Source of the DNA: Planctomycetota bacterium
GTDB lineage: Bacteria; Planctomycetota; Planctomycetia; Gemmatales; Gemmataceae
Length of the DNA stretch: 48,312 bases
Direction of reading: 5' to 3'
Assembly (NCBI GenBank): GCA_016873095.1
Contig: VGYC01000032.1
Span: 1 to 48,312, forward strand
The notes under the pieces were generated by a model. That model saw nothing but the letters and a program-made list of their open reading frames with translations, had not been told where the DNA came from and made no database searches. Below are positions 16,815 to 23,762 of the stretch, piece by piece. Positions within the stretch are counted from its first letter, which is position 1; each line of letters starts with the position of its first letter. The position numbers and the translations under genes were made by a program.

Positions 16815-17945
16815 TCACGGCGTGCGGGCGACGCGAAAGCCCGCGTCGAAGTGCTTGTCGGCGGGGATGAGAAAGACGCGATTTGCGGAACGGCTGCTGC
16901 CGTTGCTGACCAGCCACGACCCGCCGCGCAGCACGCGATGCGTTCCCGTAGCGGGACCGCTGGGATCGTTGACCGGCGACTGCTTGTAGTAGTCCTGGTG
17001 GTACCAGTCCCAGCACCATTCCGCCACGTTGCCGTGCATGTCGTACAGGCCCCAGTGATTCGGTGCATAGCTGCCGACCTTGGTGGTGCGCTCGAGACCC
17101 GTCGGCGTCGTGGGGACGCCGTAGCCGCCGGTCGAACCCGCGGTCTTGACGTTGGCTTGCCGGCTGGTGATCGCGAAGCCGAAGTGATAGGGCGACCTGG
17201 TTCCTGCACGGCACGCATACTCCCATTCGGCTTCGGTCGGCAGCCGGTAGCCATTGCCGCCGACAATGGTCACACGCGCGCTCTTGATCGTGCCGTCCTC
17301 GGTCTTCACCTCCGCGACTTTGTAGTACGGCTTGTAGCCGTCCAGCTTGCTCAGGCGATTGCAGAATTCGATAGCGTCATACCAGGATGCACGTTCGACG
17401 GGAAAGCGCGCCGTATCAAGTGCGGCCAACCGGTCCTTGCCCGGCCCGTCGCTGCGGAACCAGCTGGGATCGGCCTTCATTACCTTGCGGTACTCTGCCT
17501 GACTCACCTCGTGGGCCCCCAGCAGGAATGAGCTGGTGATGCGAACGCGATGCTGGAGTTCATCTTGCCGGCGCCCCCTCTCTGCTTGCGGCGCGCCCAT
17601 CTGGAACTCGCCGGCGTCGATCACGACCATCGTCAGACCAGTGGACTGGCTTCTGCGTACAGCCATCATGATCGCACGAACCAGCTGACGCGCGCGCCGG
17701 CACGTTTCCAGGTCCGGGCTGTCAACCGCGCGGCGCAAGGCCGGCAGGGCCTTCTCACCGATGGCCTTGAGCGCGTCGCCCGCCGCCTCGCGCTTGACGT
17801 ACTCACGGTCGCCCAGCTGCCTGACAAGGCCGGCGATCGTGCCATCCCCGTCATCCTTGGCTGCCCCGCCGGCGCGAAGTAACCCTGAAAGCGCGATTGC
17901 CGAAAGCAAGAAGACCAGCAGCGTACTGTTGCAGAGGGAACGCAT
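16815..17945 (-). CDS. Secreted HEAT-repeat plus FGE-sulfatase (SUMF1-like) domain protein
   Basis: A 376-residue protein with a signal peptide, then a HEAT-like repeat of planctomycete type (LVRQLGDREYVKREAAGDALKAIG, LPALRRAVDSPDLETCRRARQLV) at about residues 38-98, then the FGE-sulfatase domain. Landmarks are VVIDAGEFQMGA, EVSQAEYRKVM, PVERASWYDAIEFCNRLS, YRLPTEAEWEYACRAGT, GLYDMHGNVAEWCWDW and RVLRGGSWLVSNGSSRSANR. In true formylglycine-generating enzymes the segment after RGGSW holds the copper-binding cysteines. Here those positions are valine and serine, so the enzyme activity is unlikely and a binding role is more probable. The ATG at 17945 gives a normal signal peptide; a GTG at 17969 is the alternative. 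It lies 22 bases upstream of the sulfatase-like gene. Confidence 0.88.
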   Translation of the reverse strand: MRSLCNSTLLVFLLSAIALSGLLRAGGAAKDDGDGTIAGLVRQLGDREYVKREAAGDALKAIGEKALPALRRAVDSPDLETCRRARQLVRAIMMAVRRSQSTGLTMVVIDAGEFQMGAPQAERGRRQDELQHRVRITSSFLLGAHEVSQAEYRKVMKADPSWFRSDGPGKDRLAALDTARFPVERASWYDAIEFCNRLSKLDGYKPYYKVAEVKTEDGTIKSARVTIVGGNGYRLPTEAEWEYACRAGTRSPYHFGFAITSRQANVKTAGSTGGYGVPTTPTGLERTTKVGSYAPNHWGLYDMHGNVAEWCWDWYHQDYYKQSPVNDPSGPATGTHRVLRGGSWLVSNGSSRSANRVFLIPADKHFDAGFRVARTP

Positions 17946-18049
17946 GTCGAGCCCGTCGCCAAGTTCCACGCCGCCTGAACCGGAGAAAAACCACTCTAAA
18001 GCATATTCGCAGCAGCTTCATCCTACCATGTCGTTTGTCTGCCAAGTCG

Positions 18050-20074
18050 TCATTTCAGCCAGCGCTTGAACCAGTCCGCGTTCCGTTGCAGCACGTCGGC
18101 CTGCATGTGCAAGTCCTGCGGGTTGTGTCCCTGGCCCGGGTAGATGACCAACTCGGCGGGAACGCCGTTGCGCTTGAGCGCCTGATAGAGCTCCTGGCTT
18201 TGCGACACCGGCACGCGCTCGTCCTTCTCGCCGTGCTGGATGAGCGTCGGCGTCTTGATCCGGCCGGCGAAGGTCATGGCCGAGTTCTTGGCGTACAGCT
18301 CGCGATTCTTCCAGGGCGGGCCGGCGAAGTACTGCTCCAGGAACGGGGAGATGTCGGTGGTGCCGTACATGCTCTCGAGGTTGCAGACGCCGGCGCCGGC
18401 GGAGGCGGCCTTGAACCGGTCGGTCTGCGAGATCGCCCACGCCGTCATGTAGCCGCCATAGCTCCAGCCCATCATGCCCAGGCGATCCGGATCGGCGATG
18501 CCGTCGGCAATGAGCTTGTCGATGCCGGTCATGATGTCGTCGAACGGCCCGCCGCCCCAGTCCTTGTAGGCGGCCTGGCGAAACTTCTCGCCGTAGGCGG
18601 CGCTGCCGCGCGGATTCGGGCAGAAGACGGCGTAACCCAGCCCCGCGAAGACTTGCACCGGATAGCGCGATGCCTGCGGATGCACGAAGGGATACAGCGA
18701 GAAACCGAGCGCAAACTGCGACGCCGGCCCGCCATGCGCGTACGTGAGCAGCGGATAACGCTTGCCCGTCTCGTAGCCGTTGGGCTTGACGAGCAGGCCT
18801 TCGATCTCGAGGCCGTCCTTGCTCTTCCAGCGGATGACTTCGGGTGGGGATAGCTGCAATCCTTCGACCTGCGGATTGGAATTCGTCAAGCGCCGCGGAG
18901 CCTCGACTCCTGGGATGCCAAAATGCACTTCTTTGGTGAATTCCGGACCTTCAACGATGCATGCGATGCCGTCACCTTTGACGCTGATATGACTGTAGAG
19001 ATTCTCCGGGCGCGAGAATTCGCCAACGTTGGCATCTTTCTCCTCTCCCAGCGACACCGTAATGACCTGCCGAGCCACGCGTACGTCGGCAGCCGCCAAT
19101 AGGCCTGTGCTATTGGTCGCCCAACAGTAGCTATCCGCCGCCAAATACGAAATTGTACCGTTAAACTTGCGAGTCAAAAAGCGTGGCTTCTCCTTGCCGT
19201 CTGCGGCAATCACTGCGAACCCCGTCTCTGCTAGCCAGCTGTCCTGGCCGTCGCTGGTGATGAAAGCGATGTGCTTGCCGTCGGGCGACCACTTGGGATT
19301 GATGTCGATGCCGGGGCGTTGCACCAGCGGCGAATGATTGCCGGTCTTCACGTCCAGGACGTGGATGTCGGTGCGGTGATAATCCTGGAATGCCGGCGTC
19401 GGCCGGGCAGAGAAGACGATGCGCGTGCTGTCCGGCGACCAGGAGAAGTGCGTCACATCTTCCGGACCTTTCGTTAATGGCCGCGACTTGCCGGTTGCGA
19501 GATCGATCACGTGTAGATGCATGTACTTGAAGTCGCGATCGGCGATGATGACATCGCGCTTTTCCTTCTTGTTCTTCTTCTCGACTGCCGTCTCCGGTTC
19601 GGTCATGAGATAGGCGATGCTCTTGCCGTCCGGCGAGAAGTGGAAGTCCTTGATCGGCCCGGCGGCATCGGTGACGCGCACCGCCTCGCCACCGGCGATG
19701 GGTATGCGCCACACCTGCACCTTGCCGCTGCGATCCGACAGAAACGCGACGCTCTTGCTGTCGGGCGCCCAGCGCGGCGTGTCGTCGCGGCCGGGGCCGT
19801 TCGTCAGCCGCCGTGAGCGGTCGCCGCCCTTCTTGGTCGATTCCGAAGTTTCGACGGGGACGAGCCACAGGTCGCTGTCGTACTTGCCCTTCTTCAAGTC
19901 CGGCTCGGAGATGACATAAGCGACGTGCAACCCATCCGGTGCGATGACCGCCTCGGTGATGTTGCGAATGCGCAACAAGTCCTGCACAGTCATCGGCCGC
20001 TGCTTGCGCTCCTGGGCAGCGAGGGGCAGCGCGATCGCCAGGAGCAACGCCAAAACAGAATTGATGTAACGCAT
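18050..20074 (-). CDS. Secreted S9-family peptidase (prolyl oligopeptidase/acylaminoacyl-peptidase type)
   Basis: A 674-residue serine peptidase of the S9 family, which trims short peptides. A signal peptide (VLALLLAIALPLAAQ) points to export. Residues about 30-400 are a beta-propeller with TolB-like blades such as PRWAPDSKSVAFLSDRSG, DFHFSPDGKSIAYLMTE and PKWSPDGKHIAFITSD. Residues about 420-674 are the alpha/beta hydrolase: GWSYGGYM with nucleophile S538, D618 in HGEKDERVP and H650 in PGQGHNP. The catalytic set is complete and the length is normal. The ATG at 20074 follows GGAG at good spacing; an in-frame ATG four codons upstream overlaps that site. It lies 13 bases behind the kelch gene, so they are co-transcribed. 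Confidence 0.95.
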   Translation of the reverse strand: MRYINSVLALLLAIALPLAAQERKQRPMTVQDLLRIRNITEAVIAPDGLHVAYVISEPDLKKGKYDSDLWLVPVETSESTKKGGDRSRRLTNGPGRDDTPRWAPDSKSVAFLSDRSGKVQVWRIPIAGGEAVRVTDAAGPIKDFHFSPDGKSIAYLMTEPETAVEKKNKKEKRDVIIADRDFKYMHLHVIDLATGKSRPLTKGPEDVTHFSWSPDSTRIVFSARPTPAFQDYHRTDIHVLDVKTGNHSPLVQRPGIDINPKWSPDGKHIAFITSDGQDSWLAETGFAVIAADGKEKPRFLTRKFNGTISYLAADSYCWATNSTGLLAAADVRVARQVITVSLGEEKDANVGEFSRPENLYSHISVKGDGIACIVEGPEFTKEVHFGIPGVEAPRRLTNSNPQVEGLQLSPPEVIRWKSKDGLEIEGLLVKPNGYETGKRYPLLTYAHGGPASQFALGFSLYPFVHPQASRYPVQVFAGLGYAVFCPNPRGSAAYGEKFRQAAYKDWGGGPFDDIMTGIDKLIADGIADPDRLGMMGWSYGGYMTAWAISQTDRFKAASAGAGVCNLESMYGTTDISPFLEQYFAGPPWKNRELYAKNSAMTFAGRIKTPTLIQHGEKDERVPVSQSQELYQALKRNGVPAELVIYPGQGHNPQDLHMQADVLQRNADWFKRWLK

Positions 20075-20087
20075 ATGCGACTCCATG

Positions 20088-21146
20088 TTACTTCGCGCGC
20101 CGCAGCTTCCACGCGTCGCTCTTCATGTTGTTGCCGGCGACCATCCACAGCGCATTGTCGTACACGAAGACACTGGCGGCGTGGCGCGGGGCCCATGGCG
20201 TGTTTTTCACCTCATGCCAGGTGACGCCGTCGGCGGAGTGCCAGACATCGTTGCGGTTGCCCTTGACCTTCCCCAGGCTGTAGCCTTCCATGACCCACAG
20301 GCGGTCGTCATAGACAGCGACTTCGTGATATTGCCGGGCTTCCCAGGGGGCGGCCTTGGTGTGCTGAGTCCAGGTGACGCCGTCGGCCGTGCTCCAGACG
20401 TCGTTGTAGAAGTTGCGGGACTTGATCTTCGGCGTGTCGTAGGTGCCGCCGCCCAGGATCCAGATGCGGTCCTTGAATACGGCGCTGCCGCCGATCATGC
20501 CGCGCTTCGACCAGAACGGCTCCCTGGGCGTGATCTTGTCCCAGTTGACGCCGTCCGCGGAGGTCCAGACATCGCGATAGAAGACCTCGTCGCTCTTCGC
20601 GAATCCCGGCATCGTCTGGCCGCCGATGACCCAGATCTTGTCCTTGAAGACGACGGTGTAGTGCAGTGCCCGCGGGCCCCACGGCACCGGCTTGCCCTTG
20701 TTGACCAGCGTCCAGTTCTTGCCGTCGGTCGAGTTCCAGACATCGTTCTGGTAGTTGCCCTGGTTGACGTCGCCGCCGACGATCCACATCTTGTCCTTGA
20801 AGACAACGTAGCCGGCCGTGTGCCGGCCTTCCCAGTCCTTCTCCGCATCGAAAGTGCGATCCAGAAAGCTGTTCGGCTTGATGAGGTTCCAGGTCTTGCC
20901 GTCGGTCGAGTTCCAGACCTCGTTGTTGCAGATGCGCGGAAAGAACTTCTTGTCGCCGGGGTTCCAGCCGCCGATGAGCCACATCTTGCCCTTGTAGGTG
21001 AGGGCGCCGGCCCCGTCGCGCGGCGCGAACGCCGCCTTGAGCGTGACCTTCTCCCAGCGATACTGCGGCGTGGGGTCTTGCCCACCGGCAATGGACACCG
21101 TCGATCCGGCGAGGACAAGCACAAACAAGCGCGTGCACTGATTCAT
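20088..21146 (-). CDS. Secreted kelch-type beta-propeller protein
   Basis: A 352-residue protein with a signal peptide (LFVLVLAGSTVSIAGGQ). Six repeats follow, each built on the pattern kDkiWviGG, then nDVWnStDGknWt: YKGKMWLIGG, FKDKMWIVGG, FKDKIWVIGG, FKDRIWILGG, YDDRLWVMEG and YDNALWMVAG, matching a six-bladed propeller. The NDVWNSTDGKNW strand recurs between blades. No catalytic residues are evident, so a binding or structural role is likely. Other kelch proteins act as galactose oxidase or sialic-acid mutarotase, but those signatures are not seen. The ATG at 21146 follows AAGGAG; the frame has another ATG seven codons upstream. It precedes the S9 peptidase gene in the same operon. Confidence 0.85.
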   Translation of the reverse strand: MNQCTRLFVLVLAGSTVSIAGGQDPTPQYRWEKVTLKAAFAPRDGAGALTYKGKMWLIGGWNPGDKKFFPRICNNEVWNSTDGKTWNLIKPNSFLDRTFDAEKDWEGRHTAGYVVFKDKMWIVGGDVNQGNYQNDVWNSTDGKNWTLVNKGKPVPWGPRALHYTVVFKDKIWVIGGQTMPGFAKSDEVFYRDVWTSADGVNWDKITPREPFWSKRGMIGGSAVFKDRIWILGGGTYDTPKIKSRNFYNDVWSTADGVTWTQHTKAAPWEARQYHEVAVYDDRLWVMEGYSLGKVKGNRNDVWHSADGVTWHEVKNTPWAPRHAASVFVYDNALWMVAGNNMKSDAWKLRRAK

Positions 21147-21235
21147 GGTGACTCCTTGGTTTCTCACTTGATAGGCGCACGGGAGGCGGAAGGAAAGCCT
21201 GGCGGCCGCGCTTGTCTCACAATCGGGCGCGTGCT

Positions 21236-21293
21236 AACCGCTTGCGGTTTCGCGCGCAGGCTCGCGCGCGAGTGCGCGAAACCGCAAGCGGTT
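21236..21293. repeat. Perfect 20-bp inverted repeat with a nested palindrome
   Basis: The arms 21236-21255 and 21274-21293 are exact reverse complements. The 18-base loop contains CTCGCGCGCGAG (21261-21272), itself a perfect 12-bp palindrome, so the whole segment can fold into a long compound hairpin. It lies between the end of the esterase gene (21316) and the start of the kelch gene (21146), both minus strand. No T-run follows, so it is not a standard intrinsic terminator. It has the look of an intergenic palindromic (REP-type) element. Confidence 0.8.
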
Positions 21294-21315
21294 GTAGCGC
21301 CGCTGGTTGGAATGC

Positions 21316-22341
21316 TCAGTTTTTCTTCGTGTGCTTGTTGACGAATTCCAGCGCTGCGCGAGCGACCACGTCTTCCGACTCGATGGCCCGGAAGCAGATG
21401 GAACTGTGGTTGCGGCGCGGCACCTCGAGCAGGGTCGCTTCCACGCCGCACTTGCGCAGGGCCTCGTGAAACTCGCGAGCCATGGTCGGCAATGTCGGCA
21501 GGTCGTTGTCGGCGTGCATGATCAGGAACGGCGGCAGGCCGGGGCGGACGTGGTTGAGCGGCGAGGCGGCGGCACGCTTGTCCGGATCGCTGCCGAACGC
21601 CGGCCAGTAAGGATCGATGCGCATGGGAATGCCCTTGAACTTGAGGCGGTGCTCGCGATCATCCGGCTCGGGCTCGCCGCGCACCAGGCCGACCTGCCTC
21701 AGGTGAAACGCCACCGCCGACCGGCCGCCGAGCGTGAAGTCCGTCATCCCCGGCGGGATGTTGTAGACGCCGCTGACGGCGATGACGCCGCGGATGTCGT
21801 CCGTCTTGAGCCCTTCGTCGCGCAGATAGCACTCATCGGTGGCCAGCAGCGCGACCAGATGTCCGCCGGCGGAATGTCCGGCGAGAAAGAGCTGGTCGAC
21901 AGCGCCGCCGTACTTGCCGATGTTGTGCCGCGTCCAGGCGAATGCCCGGGCCACGTCCTTGATGTGCTCCGGATGCTTGACCAGCGGCGACAGGCGGTAA
22001 TTGGGCAGCACGGCGCCGATGCCGTGCCGGGCCAGAAACTCGCCGACGCTGGAGTACAGCCCGCAGCAGCGATTGTCGCCGTAGACCCAGGCCCCGCCAT
22101 GCACCAGGAAGACGACCGGAAAGTCGCGGCGGCCCTTCGGCAGATACAGGTCCAGCGTGTGCCGATGCGCCTGCAGTCGCGGGCCGTCGCAGTACGGGAT
22201 CTCGCCGATCTTGTGCACCTCGCACGGCCCATCCGTGGCGATGCGCACTGACTCCCAGATCGGGATGTCGGTGACCCGGCAGCCGACCAGCACTGACCCC
22301 AGAAGGCACAGCGCAATCCAGAATCGGATACGTATCGACAT
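21316..22341 (-). CDS. Lipoprotein esterase/lipase of the alpha/beta-hydrolase superfamily (HGGxW type)
   Basis: A 341-residue protein. The signal ends LVGC, giving lipidated C21. The hydrolase motifs are in order: oxyanion sequence HGGAW at 81-85, nucleophile S157 in GHSAGG, acid D280 in MHADNDLPT and H312 in PRRNHSS. This is the arrangement of carboxylesterases related to BD-FAE and hormone-sensitive lipase. The natural ester is unknown. The length is normal. The ATG at 22341 is the first of the frame and is followed directly by the signal. It is divergent from the DUF1573 gene across 269 bases that contain repeat copy 2, and the inverted repeat at 21236-21293 lies just after its 3' end. 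Confidence 0.92.
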   Translation of the reverse strand: MSIRIRFWIALCLLGSVLVGCRVTDIPIWESVRIATDGPCEVHKIGEIPYCDGPRLQAHRHTLDLYLPKGRRDFPVVFLVHGGAWVYGDNRCCGLYSSVGEFLARHGIGAVLPNYRLSPLVKHPEHIKDVARAFAWTRHNIGKYGGAVDQLFLAGHSAGGHLVALLATDECYLRDEGLKTDDIRGVIAVSGVYNIPPGMTDFTLGGRSAVAFHLRQVGLVRGEPEPDDREHRLKFKGIPMRIDPYWPAFGSDPDKRAAASPLNHVRPGLPPFLIMHADNDLPTLPTMAREFHEALRKCGVEATLLEVPRRNHSSICFRAIESEDVVARAALEFVNKHTKKN

Positions 22342-22513
22342 GCGAGCGGGGTGTAACGCGGTCCGTCGAATCGGTCAAGGCATGGCAAGCCAGGCAAGCT
22401 GGTGCGAGCGTGCCGTGCTCGTGCGTGCGTGGCGAGCCGGGAGCGCGAGCGACCGGAGTAGCCTCTGATTCTCTCCTTGCTGCGAAGGTCGCCGCACGCT
22501 ATGCCGGCCCAGG

Positions 22514-22559
22514 ATTCGTCCAGGATTCGTCCAGATAATGACACACATCCCCTCGGCGC
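22514..22559 (-). repeat. 46-bp repeat, copy 2 (tandem CTGGACGAATC units)
   Basis: On the minus strand this reads as a 40/46 match to 3229-3274, with the tandem CTGGACGAATC CTGGACGAAT core fully conserved. Just past it a third partial unit, CCTGG, follows. It lies in the intergenic region between the divergent esterase and DUF1573 genes, about 50 bases upstream of the latter, so it overlaps the probable regulatory region. Confidence 0.75.
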
Positions 22560-22610
22560 AAAATGATCACAAAGCGCATCGAGATGTAACCATCTTCATG
22601 GCATTGTCTT

Positions 22611-23705
22611 ATGAAAAAAAAGCATCCGTCCGACCCCGGCACGTTTCGTTTGCTCCTTGGACCCGCCGGACGGGTCCTGCGCCACTGGCGCCTCCACGGG
22701 CCTGCCATTTTGGCAGGAATCGTGCTGGCCATGTCCTCTGCCCGTGCCGATCTGCGCTTTCCCGAGTCGACGATCGATCTGGCCGACATCCGTGCCGGCG
22801 TCCGACTGACCAGGGAGGTCGCGCTCATCAACGACTCGGCGGCGGCGCTGGAGATCGTGGAAGTGCGTGGCAGTTGCGGTTGCGTGTCGCCGCGCATCGA
22901 GCCGCGCGTCATCCCGCCCGGCGGCAGGGCCACGCTGCATCTGTCGATCAACACGCTCGGCGAAGGCGCCGGCCCGCACGCCTGGAAGGTCGCCATCTTC
23001 CATCGCCGGCAGCGCATGGGCGACGACGTCAAGGCCAGCGAGCTATCGATCCGGGCCAGGATCGTCACCGAGATCACCATCCAGCCGGCGTCGGTGACCA
23101 TGATCACCGCGGGCGGTCTGACGCAAACGGTGCTGCTGACCGATCTGCGGGCCGAACCGATGAAGGTCAAGCAAGTCGCCGCCAGCGCGGCATTCCTGAA
23201 GGCGAAGATTGTCGAGCGCGGCGACCAGCCCCGGACGACGAAGATCCTGCTCGAGGTGGGCCGTGAGTTGCCGCCCGGCCGGCATGTCGAGACGCTGACC
23301 ATCTATGCCGACGATCCCATCTACGGCGAGCTGCGCGTGCCGGTGACCATCGTCCGCCCGGCCGCCGGCGCGGTGAGCATCGATCCCCCGGAGGTATGCC
23401 TCGACCCGGCGGCCGACATCACCTCGCAGATGGTCCGCATCCGCGCGCGCGACGGCCAGCCCGTCCACATCGAAAAAGTACTGCCGGCGCACGTGGCCAT
23501 TCGCTGCAAGTGGGCCGCCGCTGAGGCGGGCGACATGTTCCTGAAGATCGAGGCGGATGCCGTGCCGGTCGGAGTTTCGCGAAGCCGGGTTGAAGTCCAC
23601 CTGTCCACGCCGGCGCGCGCAGTCCTCGCAATTCCTGTCCTGATCGGCGCCGGCGACCACGAAACGCCAGCGGGGAGTGGCTTTCCTCGCGGCAACATGC
23701 GATAA
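22611..23705 (+). CDS. Secreted DUF1573 domain protein
   Basis: A 364-residue protein with an unusually long basic N-region before a hydrophobic helix ending SSARA near residue 46, so it is probably exported. The DUF1573 domain follows: VALINDSAAALEIVEVRGSCGCVSP with the paired cysteines C89 and C91, and VIPPGGRATLHLSINTLG. This immunoglobulin-like fold is common in Bacteroidota and planctomycete secreted proteins; its role is not established. Two further beta-sandwich-like segments follow (residues about 145-240 and 245-350). The start at ATGAAAAAAAAGC has no good ribosome binding site, and no later ATG keeps the signal sequence intact. It precedes the large secreted protein gene by 57 bases. 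Confidence 0.82.
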   Translation: MKKKHPSDPGTFRLLLGPAGRVLRHWRLHGPAILAGIVLAMSSARADLRFPESTIDLADIRAGVRLTREVALINDSAAALEIVEVRGSCGCVSPRIEPRVIPPGGRATLHLSINTLGEGAGPHAWKVAIFHRRQRMGDDVKASELSIRARIVTEITIQPASVTMITAGGLTQTVLLTDLRAEPMKVKQVAASAAFLKAKIVERGDQPRTTKILLEVGRELPPGRHVETLTIYADDPIYGELRVPVTIVRPAAGAVSIDPPEVCLDPAADITSQMVRIRARDGQPVHIEKVLPAHVAIRCKWAAAEAGDMFLKIEADAVPVGVSRSRVEVHLSTPARAVLAIPVLIGAGDHETPAGSGFPRGNMR

Positions 23706-23762
23706 TCTCCTCACCGATCGCGTCCGGTCCGAAACCCGCTCACGTCAAACGGGAGGTGGCGC

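Noticed and set aside
15347-17266. An N-terminal extension of the sulfatase-like gene overlapping the FGE-like gene
   Set aside because: The extension lies in another frame of a clear FGE-sulfatase gene; the lipoprotein signal starts at 16792 after a good ribosome binding site.
22431-22458. A GC-rich stretch, GGCGAGCCGGGAGCGCGAGC and onward, that resembles motifs I recall as recurrent in planctomycete genomes
   Set aside because: Only one copy is in this window and the pairing is imperfect, so it cannot be supported as a repeat here.
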